54,777 nucleotides of DNA from Acidobacteriaceae bacterium (lineage in GTDB: Bacteria > Acidobacteriota > Terriglobia > Terriglobales > Acidobacteriaceae): assembly GCA_030038435.1 (NCBI GenBank), contig JASHOY010000400.1:1-54777 (forward strand), given 5' to 3'. The stretch's first letter is position 1; each line of letters opens with the position of its first letter. Shown here one piece after another: positions 26,836 to 35,768 of the stretch. Under the pieces are notes generated by a model, which saw only the letters and a program-made list of their open reading frames with translations, made no database searches and was not told the DNA's origin. The translations under genes were made by a program, and so were the position numbers.

Positions 26836-27789
26836 ATGGACTTCCCGCGCGAAAGCACCAGCACAGGGATTCCCGTCTCGCCGGCGGCCACCACCGATGC
26901 GGAGCAGGCGGCGGCGCTTTTTGAGCAGTCGGTGGAGATCATGATGCGCTTGCGGGCGCCGGGCGGTTGCCCGTGGGACCGCGAGCAGTCGTTTGATTCC
27001 ATTCGCAAGTACACCCTGGAAGAAACCTATGAAGTCTTCGACGCCATCGATCGGCGTGACTGGCCGCACCTGGCCGAGGAGCTTGGCGACCTGCTGCTGC
27101 AAGTGCTGTTTTATGCCGAGATGGCGGCCAACGAAGGCCACTTCACCATCTCTGAAGTGCTCGACCACCTGAACCGCAAGCTGGTGCGGCGGCATCCGCA
27201 TGTGTTTGGGGAAGAAGCCTCGCGCGCGGCGGGAAACAACGCCGATGTAGATGCCTTGGTAGAAGGCTCATCGGCGGCGGTGCTGCGCAACTGGGAAGAG
27301 ATCAAGGCGGCGGAAAAACGCAACAAGGCGACGTCGCAGTCGATGCAAACACAAGCAAGACTCGATGCAGTTCCGCGCGCGCTGCCCGCGCTGGCGGAAG
27401 CGTCCAAGCTCGGCGCCGAGGCGCGAAAGTGCGGCTTCGACTGGGTCGAGTGGCGCGACCTGCTGCCTAAGCTGGCGGAAGAGACAGCGGAGCTGGAAAC
27501 CGAGGCGGCTTCTCATGATCCGGCGCGAAAGCCGGCAGTGGAAGCGGAACTTGGCGATCTGCTATTCACCGCGGTGAACCTAGGCCGGCACCTGGGCGTG
27601 GATGCGGAGATGGCGCTGCGCGGCTGCAACCGGCGGTTTCGCGAGCGCTTCAAACTGATGGAAGCCGCGGCAGAGAAGCCGCTCGAAGAGCTTTCGCCGG
27701 GGGAACTGGAGACGCTGTGGGAAAACGCGAAACATACATTGGGTTCGTCGGCCTCGAGCAGCAACGCCACGCCTGAGGCGGAGCCGTGA
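26836..27789 (+). CDS. mazG: Nucleoside triphosphate pyrophosphohydrolase MazG
   Basis: MazG hydrolyses (d)NTPs to monophosphates and pyrophosphate, limiting aberrant nucleotides. The 317-residue protein carries two MazG domains. The first has LRAPGGCPWDREQSFDSIRK, LEETYEVFDAID and LAEELGDLLLQVLFYAEMA; the second has KLAEETAELETEA and VEAELGDLLFTAVNLGRHLG. The metal-binding Glu and Asp pairs (EExxE, ExxD) are present in both. ATG 26836 is chosen because GGAGG lies just upstream; 26812 is an in-frame alternative. The stop overlaps the GNAT gene start by four bases, so the two are translationally coupled. Confidence 0.94.
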   Translation: MDFPRESTSTGIPVSPAATTDAEQAAALFEQSVEIMMRLRAPGGCPWDREQSFDSIRKYTLEETYEVFDAIDRRDWPHLAEELGDLLLQVLFYAEMAANEGHFTISEVLDHLNRKLVRRHPHVFGEEASRAAGNNADVDALVEGSSAAVLRNWEEIKAAEKRNKATSQSMQTQARLDAVPRALPALAEASKLGAEARKCGFDWVEWRDLLPKLAEETAELETEAASHDPARKPAVEAELGDLLFTAVNLGRHLGVDAEMALRGCNRRFRERFKLMEAAAEKPLEELSPGELETLWENAKHTLGSSASSSNATPEAEP

Positions 27790-28565
27790 TCGAAATCCGT
27801 TCCTGCTCGGGTCTGGACGAGATGGAGGCTTGCGTCCAGCTTCAGATCGAGACCTGGGGCTACGACGATAGCGACGTGATTCCGCGCAAGGCGTTCATGG
27901 TGGCGCAGAAAATCGGCGGCCAGGTGCTGGGTGCGTTCGATAGCGAGATCGCAGAATTTCCACAGAAGCTGGCGGGATTTGCCATGTCGCTGCCCGGAAT
28001 TAAAACGCGGCCGGGCGGCATGGCAGAGCCCTATCTGCATTCGCACATGCTGGCGGTGCGCGAGGTCTACCGCAACCGCGGACTGGGCGCGCAACTGAAG
28101 CGCGAGCAGCGGATGGAGGCGCTGTCGCGAGGCATCCGGCTGATGGAGTGGACCTTCGATCCCCTGGAAATCAAGAACGCGTTTCTGAATATCCACAAGC
28201 TGGGGGCGGTGGCACGGACCTATCTGGTGAATTTCTATGGTGTATCCTCATCTCGTCTGCAGGGCGGATTGCCGACCGACCGGTTGGTGGCCGAGTGGCG
28301 CCTGGATTCGCCGCGGGTCGAGGCGATTCTGGACGGTTGCGGCGACGACCTGCGGGAACAGAAGGTTGAAGCTCGCATCGTGGTTCCGGCGGCGATTTAT
28401 GGATGGAAGAGCTCTGACGGTGACCGGGAACGGGCGCGGGCCGTGCAATGGGAAAATCGCGGTAGATTTCAAGAGGCGTTTTCGCGGGGGCTGGCAGTGA
28501 TCGGCTTTGTCCGCGATGAAGAAGGCAACGGCGTCTTTGAATTGGGTCCAATGGCCCAGGCGTAA
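27786..28565 (+). CDS. GNAT-superfamily acyltransferase
   Basis: A 259-residue enzyme of the GNAT group that often accompanies N-acylamino-acid racemases. It shows EACVQLQIETWGYDDSDVIP, the acyl-CoA loop area LAVREVYRNRGLGAQLKREQ (R-x-x-G-x-G-type pyrophosphate loop) and MEWTFDPLEIKNAFLNIHKL. The GTG start overlaps the mazG stop. The next gene (95 bases on) encodes an enolase-superfamily racemase/OSBS. In Geobacillus a GNAT N-succinyltransferase paired with such a racemase converts D- to L-amino acids through N-succinyl intermediates. The same pairing makes that role plausible here, but the deacylase partner is not visible, so this remains inference. Confidence 0.83.
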   Translation: MIEIRSCSGLDEMEACVQLQIETWGYDDSDVIPRKAFMVAQKIGGQVLGAFDSEIAEFPQKLAGFAMSLPGIKTRPGGMAEPYLHSHMLAVREVYRNRGLGAQLKREQRMEALSRGIRLMEWTFDPLEIKNAFLNIHKLGAVARTYLVNFYGVSSSRLQGGLPTDRLVAEWRLDSPRVEAILDGCGDDLREQKVEARIVVPAAIYGWKSSDGDRERARAVQWENRGRFQEAFSRGLAVIGFVRDEEGNGVFELGPMAQA

Positions 28566-28660
28566 GAGAAGGTTTTCATCTGCATGCAACCTGGATTCGA
28601 GTAACGCAGAACCGAGAATAAAATCTGGCGAAAGCTTAACCCGAAGGAACGCAAAATCTC

Positions 28661-29785
28661 ATGAGAATCGACGCTATCATCCTGCGTGAAATTCACATTC
28701 CGCTGCTGCGGCCGTTTGAGACCAGCTTTGGATCCACAAAAGACCGGCGCGTAGTGCTGGCCGAAGTCCACTCAGAGGGATTGGTGGGCTGGGGCGAATG
28801 CACAGCGGCGGAGCACCCCTATTTCTGCGGTGAATCCACAGACACGGCGTGGGTGGTGCTGTTGCAGGAACTGGGACCGATGCTGGCGGCGGCGCAGCCG
28901 GAACACGGCGGTGACTGCCCGAAGATCTTCAAGCCGGTGCGCGATAACAATATGGCCAAGGCCACGCTGGAAAACGCCATCTGGGACCTGGAAGCGCAGC
29001 GCGAAGGCGTGTCGCTTTCGCAATTGCTGGGCGGAGTGCGCGAGAAGCTTCCCTGCGGAGTTTCAATTGGCATTCAACCCTCGATTGCCGAGCTGATAGC
29101 GCGGATCGAAAAAGAGCTGGCGGAGGGTTATCAGCGCATCAAGCTGAAGTGCAAACCGGGATGGGATGTGGAAGTCTTCGAGAAGGTGCGTGACCGCTGG
29201 CCGGATATCATGCTGAGCTGCGATGCCAATTCGGCCTACCGGCTGCGCGACACCGATCGTCTGATCGGCTTTGATGCGTTTCAGATGCTGATGATCGAGC
29301 AGCCCATGTGGCATGACGATTTCTATTTCCACTCGCTGCTGCAGAAGCGGCTGGAAACGCCCATCTGCCTGGATGAATCGATTCGCAACCGGCGTGATGC
29401 GCTGGCGGCAATTGAGATGGCATCGTGCGGGATCATCAACATCAAGCTGGGACGAGTGGGCGGATTCTCCGAAGCCATTGCGGTGCACAACGCGGCGCAG
29501 GAGCGGGGCATTCCGGTGTGGTGCGGAGGCATGCTCGAGACGGGGATTGGGCGCGCGCACAACGTGGCGCTTTCCACGCTGGAGAACTTCTCGCTGCCGG
29601 GAGATGTTTCGGCTTCGGCGCGTTACTGGGCGGAGGACATCGTAGAGCCGGAGATCACGGTGTCGGCTAAGGGAGAGATCACCGTGCCGGATGCGCCGGG
29701 ACGCGGGTACGAGGTGAAGCGGGATCTGGTGGAGCGGCTGACGGTGCGCAAGGAGACCATCAAGGCGATGGAGCTGGTGGGGTGA
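28661..29785 (+). CDS. Enolase-superfamily o-succinylbenzoate synthase / N-acylamino-acid racemase
   Basis: A 374-residue muconate-lactonizing-subgroup enzyme. The catalytic Lys pair is in QRIKLKCKPG; metal ligands are in SCDANSAYRL, MIEQPM and CLDESIRNRRDA; the second base is the Lys in INIKLGRVGGFSEA; and GGMLETGIGRAHN closes the barrel. Such proteins may be menaquinone-pathway OSBS (MenC), N-succinylamino-acid racemases, or both. No other men genes are nearby, while a GNAT acyltransferase precedes it, which favours the racemase role. It lies on the plus strand, with its stop only 6 bases from the convergent VWFA gene. Confidence 0.88.
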   Translation: MRIDAIILREIHIPLLRPFETSFGSTKDRRVVLAEVHSEGLVGWGECTAAEHPYFCGESTDTAWVVLLQELGPMLAAAQPEHGGDCPKIFKPVRDNNMAKATLENAIWDLEAQREGVSLSQLLGGVREKLPCGVSIGIQPSIAELIARIEKELAEGYQRIKLKCKPGWDVEVFEKVRDRWPDIMLSCDANSAYRLRDTDRLIGFDAFQMLMIEQPMWHDDFYFHSLLQKRLETPICLDESIRNRRDALAAIEMASCGIINIKLGRVGGFSEAIAVHNAAQERGIPVWCGGMLETGIGRAHNVALSTLENFSLPGDVSASARYWAEDIVEPEITVSAKGEITVPDAPGRGYEVKRDLVERLTVRKETIKAMELVG

Positions 29786-29791
29786 CGGAGT

Positions 29792-30886
29792 TCAGGGCTG
29801 GTCGTAGTAGCCGGTGTTGGTATAGACCTTGACTCCCGGCCTGTCGACCCTCACTTCGAGGCTGTGGAACTGGTCGGTTTTCTCGGTGGGCGGCGCGTCG
29901 AAGGAAATCTGATAAACGATGCTTGACAAGTTAACGCATTTGGCGAGATTGATGCCTAAACCGAAGTCCGGCGGAATCACGATTCCGCCGCTCTGCGCGG
30001 CTATGACCTTTTCAGAGAGGTCGGGGATCAGCGCATCGTTCACTGATTTAACGCCCTTCACATAGCTCTCGTAGTAATAGGTATAGGCATTCGGCAATCC
30101 GCCGGAAACGCTATCCAGGGTGACCTGGCTTTGGCGCATGACGGTAGAGAGACGGACGATGGTGTCAAAGTATTGCTGTTGTGCCTTGCGAGCCGGTTCC
30201 AGGACGGCAGGGCCGGCCAGCATCGGCCAGCCGGGGCCAATCCAGATGACAAGCTTCCGCCCGGGCTGGTCAGACACCGTGCCGATGATGTCCATGAACT
30301 TCTGCACCGACATCGAAAAAAGCTCGTAAGCGGCATAGACGCCATCGCGGCGAAGATCGCGCAGACCGCTCTGGTACTGCTTAAAGGTTTGGGCGAGGGC
30401 GTTGCCGTCGGTGGTGGGAGCGCCCATCACGCTGACGCCGGTATCGGTGACGACATAGATGGAGGTGGGCTGAGCAAGATGGCCCTCGTTGCTGCGTAGA
30501 AAGCCGTCCACTTGCTCCCGCGTATAGGCGACGTACTGGAACTCGAGGTTGATGGCATCGATGACGATGATCATCTCGCTGGGCCGGTCGGGCGTTTGCG
30601 CGCTGCCGAGTGTCTTGAAGGCGAGGATGCGAGCGGGCTTCTTGTTATCGAAGAGGGAGAAGTCGTTCCGGGTGAGACCGGCGACGGGCGCATCCTTGGA
30701 GTCGGCGACCGAGACATTGATGGTGATGAGCCGGCTGTCGCTGGAGGCGCTGGGCTCCGCGGCCGGCGGTTGAGCGGGAACCGGCACGCTCCGGGGCGAG
30801 TTTGCCTGCGCGGAAGCGTGCGGTAAGCCAGGGAAAAGCGCCAATGCGAAGAGCATTGAAGAGAAGGCGGTGAATCTCGTGCTCAA
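29792..30886 (-). CDS. Secreted VWFA-related acidobacterial-domain protein
   Basis: A 364-residue secreted protein of the 'VWFA-related Acidobacterial domain' (TIGR03436) family, abundant in this phylum and of unknown function. It has a signal peptide (FSSMLFALALFPGLPHASA) and a small beta domain (VADSKDAPVAGLTRNDFSLF). The VWFA-like fold follows, with DAINLEFQYVAYTREQVDGF, RKLVIWIGPGWPML and the C-terminal beta segment ending TNTGYYDQP. A TTG start at 30886 is preferred because GAGGTGAG sits just upstream and the signal peptide then starts normally; ATG 30940 is the alternative and would give 382 residues. It is downstream of the S53 protease on the same strand. Confidence 0.85.
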   Translation of the reverse strand: MSTRFTAFSSMLFALALFPGLPHASAQANSPRSVPVPAQPPAAEPSASSDSRLITINVSVADSKDAPVAGLTRNDFSLFDNKKPARILAFKTLGSAQTPDRPSEMIIVIDAINLEFQYVAYTREQVDGFLRSNEGHLAQPTSIYVVTDTGVSVMGAPTTDGNALAQTFKQYQSGLRDLRRDGVYAAYELFSMSVQKFMDIIGTVSDQPGRKLVIWIGPGWPMLAGPAVLEPARKAQQQYFDTIVRLSTVMRQSQVTLDSVSGGLPNAYTYYYESYVKGVKSVNDALIPDLSEKVIAAQSGGIVIPPDFGLGINLAKCVNLSSIVYQISFDAPPTEKTDQFHSLEVRVDRPGVKVYTNTGYYDQP

Positions 30887-31202
30887 GTGGCTCACCTCGC
30901 GAAAGGGGTCGGAAGGCGTTTCGCAAGAAGTGTAGTTCATTGCAGGTGGAATAGAGTCGCCGATTTGCCGGGATTCTCCGCAAAAGCCGCGGCGACGACA
31001 GGTCGCCCCCGGGTTAATGCGGTGAAGGCCGGTCCGGGGCATAGGAACGAGATACTTCGCAGGCTCAGGGCAGTCTCGGAAAGCCCACAAAGCGAGTGCT
31101 GATTGAAGGCTGGGTAGTCCCAGGTCTCAAAATCGAGACCTGAGACATCCCCCCAATTTTCGTGCTCCCCGGGCCCAGGGAAGAAGCCCGTCTGTAATAG
31201 CG
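30887..31202. other. Spacer between the VWFA gene and the S53 protease gene
   Basis: About 300 bases, part of which could be the 5' extension of the VWFA frame (to 30940). It holds one clear 8-bp-stem hairpin (31121-31142) and a GC-rich stretch GGGCCCAGGGAAGAAGCCC. No further gene was seen. Confidence 0.5.
31121..31142. repeat. Hairpin CAGGTCTC / GAGACCTG
   Basis: A perfect 8-base inverted repeat with the loop AAAATC. No run of U follows on either strand, so intrinsic termination is unlikely. A related sequence, GAATCGAGACCGTGGGCACC, occurs near 50.71 kb, which suggests a dispersed intergenic element. Confidence 0.65.
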
Positions 31203-34200
31203 TTATCGCACCGCGGCCACGACGCCGAGGGTGTGGATGTATTCGCCGGTGGAGTCTTTGCCGGTGATTTCTACCGGGTAATTGCCGGCGGTAGCCCCCG
31301 ACGGGGCATTGATGGTCAAACTTGCAGAGGTGGAGGCCCCCGGTGTCAGACTCGGCGAAGCCGGCGAGATGGAGCAGGTCACCGTGGAAGGTGCAGCGCA
31401 GGTGAGGCTCACAGCGCCGCTGAAGCCGTTAATGGAACTGACGCTGATGTTGACGGGAGGGGTAGTGCTGGAACCTGCGGAGAGAGCGGCCATGGAAGTC
31501 GCCGAGACCAGCGAGAAGTCGGAGAGCGAGTTGGAGACGGGGGTGGTGCTGGTGAGGTTGACGGCCGAGGGCAGGAAGCTGGACGACGACGAGGGAATGT
31601 ATTGCACGGTGATGTAATTTGCTCCCTGGACGAGCGTCTGGCTATTGAGGACAATGCTGAAGCTGGCGCTGCCGCCACTGCCTCCACTTCCGCCGCTTCC
31701 ACCCGAGCCTCCGCTTCCACCGCTGCTGCTGCTGCCGCCGCCACCGCCGCAGGCGATTCCGGAGATGGAGACGAGGACGGCGAGCATCACCAGCATGGCC
31801 AGCCAGCTACGGCGCTTTTTGGGAATCCAGAAGAAGAGCGCGGCGGCCAGAACTGCGCCGCCGGCAGCGGGCCAGAGCGAAGACTTGCGGGAATTGCTGG
31901 CCCTGATCGCCGAGCCGGAGGTGAGATTGGCGTAGGTGAGGTAGTTTCCGGAAGAAAAGATGTAGACCTGGCCGGTGGGCGCGGTGCTGCCGCTGGAAGC
32001 GGTGACAGTGCCAGTGACGGTGACAGTGGAGTTGGGCGAGATAGTGCCCGACATGGATGCGGTGGTCTGAGTAGTGGTGCCGGTGCCGGCGGACTCGATC
32101 TGCACGGTGCCGGAGCCGGCATTGCTCCCGGTTAGGGCATTGTAATTACCGTCTCCGCTATAGCTGATGGTGACGTTATAGCTGCCGGCAGCGGTGCTGG
32201 CGGGGATGGTGATGGTGGCGATGCCTGCCTGGGCGCCCGTGGAGGGATCAACGCCTGCGGAAAGGTTGGCAGTGGTGGGCACGCCGGATGGGAAGCCGCT
32301 GACGGTGATGGAGCCGGTGGGCGCGGCGACGGGAACCGGGAATTGGGCAGTATAGCTGGAGGTAGAGTTATTGCCGGACGCGGTGTATTGGGCGTTGTTT
32401 TCGATGATGATGTTCAGCACCGTCGGCTGATTTGTGCCGCCCACCACTTGGAAGGTGCTGGTGGCGCTGGTCTGGTTCGATGCAGCGACGAGCATCGTCG
32501 GCGTGTCTTTGGCGACGGTGAAGGTGATGGGCCCGGCAGTGGATGAGGTGTAGCTGTTATCGCCAATGTAGTTGACGGAGACGGAGTGGTTGCCGACGGC
32601 AAAGGGCGCGTTGTATTCGGCGTCGCCTTCCGCGTTGATGGCAGCAGTGTTGATGGCAGCAGTGTTGTCGCTGAAGGTGACGCTGCCGGTGGGGCTGGTG
32701 TAAGTGGGGCACTTGGTGCTGGTGCTGGTGGCGCAGGTTTGCAGCGTGGGGACATCAGCGGTGGGCGCGACGCGGGCGCTGAGCATCAGTTGGGTGCCGT
32801 AATCGACGCTGGCGGTGATGTTGGAGGTAACGTATTGGCCGGTGCCGTTTTCGAAGAGTCCGAAGGCGATGCCGCTGGCTTCAGGATTGACGGTGATCTG
32901 GGTTTTGGAGGATACGCTGCCGGCATTATTAGCGTCGCCGCCATAAGAGGCCCAAACATTATACGTACCGCCGGGGAGAGTGGTAACTCCGCTGGGGTAA
33001 TCCGTAGCGCTTGTGTAAGAGCCGCTGCTCAATCCGAAGGTGAGTTGCCCCTGCTGGGAAGGCTCCGTGCTGTCCGTCATGATGGCGACGTTGCCTGTGG
33101 GCGTCCCGCTTCCGCCAGTAACCGTTCCGGTGAAGGTGATTGCCGTCCCATGCGGGAACGATGCCATAGATGGTGCCATTGACAGGGAGGTGGTCGTGCC
33201 AGCAAGGGGGATGTTTCCCCAATCATTTATCAGGTTGTTGGCGTCCACGCTGCCCAGGCCGGTGGCCAGGTTGTAGCCGGCCGCGGCCTTGTAGTCGGCA
33301 GCGGTGCCGGAACCGATCTGGCCTTCGAGCACGCTGGAAGTGGTGCCGCTGGAGTTGGTCACCTGTACGGTGTCGTAGCTGACTCCGGAAATCTGGATGC
33401 AATCGATGCTCAGGCTCGGGGTGAATTCGCAGGGCACCGAATTGCTGCCGCTGGTCACGTCGTGGAAGGCGGTAGGATCCCGCACCTTCATCGCATAGAG
33501 GATGTTGTCGATTTGCCCCTCAGGGCTCTGGGTTTTTTGCTCCAGCAGGGCGACGATGCCGGCGAAGGAAGGCGCAGCGGCAGAAGTGCCGCCGACACCC
33601 GAAATCTGGACGGTGCCGCCGGAGGTCGCGGGCTGGCAATCACCATCACTGGCGCAGATGGCATAGTACGAGTCGTTATAGCCGTTGGCCGCGAACAGGG
33701 ATACGTCGGGAATGTCGCGGACGCTGTCGCTGGGGACGCCGGTTCCGGTTTGCCACGAGGGCTTGAGGTAACCGGAGGCCGCGCCGGTGCATTGGTAGTT
33801 GCTGTTGTACTGGCCGGTGCTGCAGATGGCGGCGCTGCTGGCTCCGCCGCCGCCGGAGCCGATGTTGGTGGCGCCGCTGGAAGTGAAGTCGTTGAAGATA
33901 TTCAGACCGTATTGGCTGCTGTTCCAGGGCTGCTCGGGAATGTATTTCTGGATGGAAGTAGTGGGCGTGCTGTTGCTGGCGGTGGTGGTCCAATAGGGCT
34001 CGATGGCGGAGTTGATGGTCGAGTCGCCGCTGGTGGAGGTGACGCCGTAGTTGAAGTCGGTGCCTCCGACAGCCACATCGTAGGGCGTGGAGGCAATGGC
34101 GTTGACGCCCAGGCCGCTGCCGGCATACTCGGACGAGGAGGCGTCGCAGCCGGCGGAGCCGCTATCGCCGGAGGAGACGAGAACGGTTTGTCCCTGCGCG

Positions 34201-35357
34201 GCGGCCTGTTCCCAGAGGTTATTCCAGAAGGCGTTGCTGCTGCCGGCGTCGGCCTCGCAATCGCCGAAGCTGATGCTGACGATGGGGGCGACGTCGGAGT
34301 AGACGGCGTGTTCGGCGGCGAGGGCCAGGCCGGACTCGAGCGAAGTGTCGGCGGCGATGACCAAATCGATGGTGGCGGCGGGAGCCACCGCACCGGCCCA
34401 CTCCACGTCGAGGTAGGCTTCCGTGGAGTCGTAGTTGGGTCCGTCGGGATTGTTGGTGCCGTCGACGCCCGGGTCGTTGCCGTCGATGATGATCTGAGGC
34501 GGGTTCGCAGAGAGTCCGAAGAGGGTGCGGAACTGGTTGACGAGATCGATGTTGATATTCGAGTCGTTGACGATGGCGATGGTCTCGCCCGTACCGTTGA
34601 GGCCGGTGGGCAGGTCGTATTCCTTGGCGAAATCGCCGGGGGAGAGCACGAAGTTGTAATTCTGGTAATCGAAGGAGCCGGAGCCGATGGTCCAGGAAGG
34701 CTTGGCCAGGCCGGTGGTGGGATCATAAGTGGCTTCGCCCAGCTTTTCAGCGTAGCTGTGGTAATGGAAGTTGTTGAGCGACACAAAGCCGCCAACCACG
34801 GAGGCCAGAGCTGCGGGAATCTGCGGGGCGTTGGCGTTGGCGTAATGCATTTCGCCATTGACCATGTACTTGTGGATCTGGGTATGGAACGTGGCGGCGA
34901 GCTGGCCGACTGAGCCGGAGATGTCGAGAGTCTGATTGCCGGGCTCAATTTTATTTACGGTGAATCCCTGGTTGGAGAGCCAGTTTTCAATGGTGGAAAT
35001 GTCCTGGTCCGAGGGCCCGAACTGGGCGGCAAACTGGGCGGGGGTGAGCCACCTGTGGTAATTAGAGGAGCCGGGAGTGTTCTGTTCCTGAATGAGTTCG
35101 CGAAGGGCGCTTTGCTGCGCGGGGCTGCGCTTGAGGATGAGGTGCATCCCTTGAAGCTGCATGCCCGCAGGGGCCACGCCGCGATCGTTTTGCGCGTTGG
35201 CCAGAGGGCTGACCGAGCCCTTCAGGGGAACAAGCTGCGACGAATCGATGGGGCTGGTGATGCGGACAGCGGGCGCGGCTTGCTGGGCGAAGAGGACAGT
35301 GGAAGACAGCAACACACTAACCACTGCACAGAGGGGGAGCCTACGCAGACTTGTCAT
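31203..35357 (-). CDS. Giant secreted S53 (kumamolisin-type) peptidase with Ig-like repeats
   Basis: A 1384-residue serine-carboxyl peptidase, active in acid. A signal peptide (AVVSVLLSSTVLFAQQ) precedes the pro-kumamolisin activation domain (about 40-200). In the catalytic domain, Glu and Asp of STEAYLDVEWAG (near 311), the oxyanion Asp in SISFGDCEAD and the nucleophile Ser in VGGTSAAAPSFAG (near 590) are all present, and the calcium-site region ends in NNLINDWGN. Several Ig-like (Big_3-type) domains follow. Near 1157-1207 comes an unusual hydrophobic segment with KKRRSWLAML and a lipobox-like ISGIACGGGGG, then (GGS)n and a final Ig-like domain. It probably digests external protein. ATG 35357 gives a normal signal peptide. 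Confidence 0.93.
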   Translation of the reverse strand: MTSLRRLPLCAVVSVLLSSTVLFAQQAAPAVRITSPIDSSQLVPLKGSVSPLANAQNDRGVAPAGMQLQGMHLILKRSPAQQSALRELIQEQNTPGSSNYHRWLTPAQFAAQFGPSDQDISTIENWLSNQGFTVNKIEPGNQTLDISGSVGQLAATFHTQIHKYMVNGEMHYANANAPQIPAALASVVGGFVSLNNFHYHSYAEKLGEATYDPTTGLAKPSWTIGSGSFDYQNYNFVLSPGDFAKEYDLPTGLNGTGETIAIVNDSNINIDLVNQFRTLFGLSANPPQIIIDGNDPGVDGTNNPDGPNYDSTEAYLDVEWAGAVAPAATIDLVIAADTSLESGLALAAEHAVYSDVAPIVSISFGDCEADAGSSNAFWNNLWEQAAAQGQTVLVSSGDSGSAGCDASSSEYAGSGLGVNAIASTPYDVAVGGTDFNYGVTSTSGDSTINSAIEPYWTTTASNSTPTTSIQKYIPEQPWNSSQYGLNIFNDFTSSGATNIGSGGGGASSAAICSTGQYNSNYQCTGAASGYLKPSWQTGTGVPSDSVRDIPDVSLFAANGYNDSYYAICASDGDCQPATSGGTVQISGVGGTSAAAPSFAGIVALLEQKTQSPEGQIDNILYAMKVRDPTAFHDVTSGSNSVPCEFTPSLSIDCIQISGVSYDTVQVTNSSGTTSSVLEGQIGSGTAADYKAAAGYNLATGLGSVDANNLINDWGNIPLAGTTTSLSMAPSMASFPHGTAITFTGTVTGGSGTPTGNVAIMTDSTEPSQQGQLTFGLSSGSYTSATDYPSGVTTLPGGTYNVWASYGGDANNAGSVSSKTQITVNPEASGIAFGLFENGTGQYVTSNITASVDYGTQLMLSARVAPTADVPTLQTCATSTSTKCPTYTSPTGSVTFSDNTAAINTAAINAEGDAEYNAPFAVGNHSVSVNYIGDNSYTSSTAGPITFTVAKDTPTMLVAASNQTSATSTFQVVGGTNQPTVLNIIIENNAQYTASGNNSTSSYTAQFPVPVAAPTGSITVSGFPSGVPTTANLSAGVDPSTGAQAGIATITIPASTAAGSYNVTISYSGDGNYNALTGSNAGSGTVQIESAGTGTTTQTTASMSGTISPNSTVTVTGTVTASSGSTAPTGQVYIFSSGNYLTYANLTSGSAIRASNSRKSSLWPAAGGAVLAAALFFWIPKKRRSWLAMLVMLAVLVSISGIACGGGGGSSSSGGSGGSGGSGGSGGSGGSASFSIVLNSQTLVQGANYITVQYIPSSSSSFLPSAVNLTSTTPVSNSLSDFSLVSATSMAALSAGSSTTPPVNISVSSINGFSGAVSLTCAAPSTVTCSISPASPSLTPGASTSASLTINAPSGATAGNYPVEITGKDSTGEYIHTLGVVAAVR

Positions 35358-35673
35358 GACGGTTTTCCCGGCGCCTTTCTATTGTGAGCAACCCCCGTTG
35401 AGCGAGGAAGTTGCCGTTTAAGCTAAAAAACGCATCGGTTTACGGCAGGTTAACGGATCGTCGGCCGGAGAGCCGGATAGAACTGCGCTTCCGGCCATGG
35501 AGGATCGAGAGCCATCATAGCGCAGTTTGAGGGCCCGAGGCGGGAACGGGGCGGCTAGGACGGCGAAGAAAGCAAACCCATGTCATCGGGACGAGCAGCA
35601 GCAAAGAGGCGCAGGTCGCATTCAACTGCTTTAGACGGCGGGGCTTGGAAAATGTCTTTGGCAGTAAAAGAGG

Positions 35674-35712
35674 GGCCAAATTGGCCGAGTTTTGATTGCA
35701 ATAGACAATTGT
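35674..35712. promoter_or_regulatory. Cluster of three palindromes, candidate operator
   Basis: GGCCAAATTGGCC (35674-35686), ATTGCAAT (35695-35702) and ACAATTGT (35705-35712) are each perfect dyads. The last two overlap the -35 hexamer and spacer of the lutA promoter, where a repressor would block transcription. None of these motifs was found upstream of the regulator or rhaEW. Confidence 0.5.
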
Positions 35713-35730
35713 TTTCCGTTCGCATATCAT
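35702..35730 (+). promoter_or_regulatory. Sigma70-like promoter of lutABC-rhaI
   Basis: TAGACA (35702-35707), a 17-base spacer, then TATCAT (35725-35730). Each hexamer is close to consensus and the spacing is ideal. Transcription would start near 35738, giving a leader of about 30 bases to the lutA ATG. Confidence 0.6.
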
Positions 35731-35768
35731 ACGCTTTTTCGGGCGCTGCCGGATAAGCTGGAAAAGAT

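Larger units (their letters stand above)
35358..35768. other. Divergent spacer between the S53 protease and the lut-rha operon
   Basis: About 410 bases. The right third is A/T-richer and carries three palindromes and a sigma70-like promoter for lutA. The left part contains a TTTACGGCAGGTTAACGGATCG stretch but no recognised promoter for the S53 gene. No gene was seen. Confidence 0.5.

Noticed and set aside
31660..31745. CRISPR-like or microsatellite array
   Set aside because: The short repeats encode the Gly-Gly-Ser linker of the S53 protease; there are no spacers.
33462..34913. 483-codon plus-strand frame opposite the S53 protease
   Set aside because: Gly/Val/Ala-rich shadow of the protease codons.
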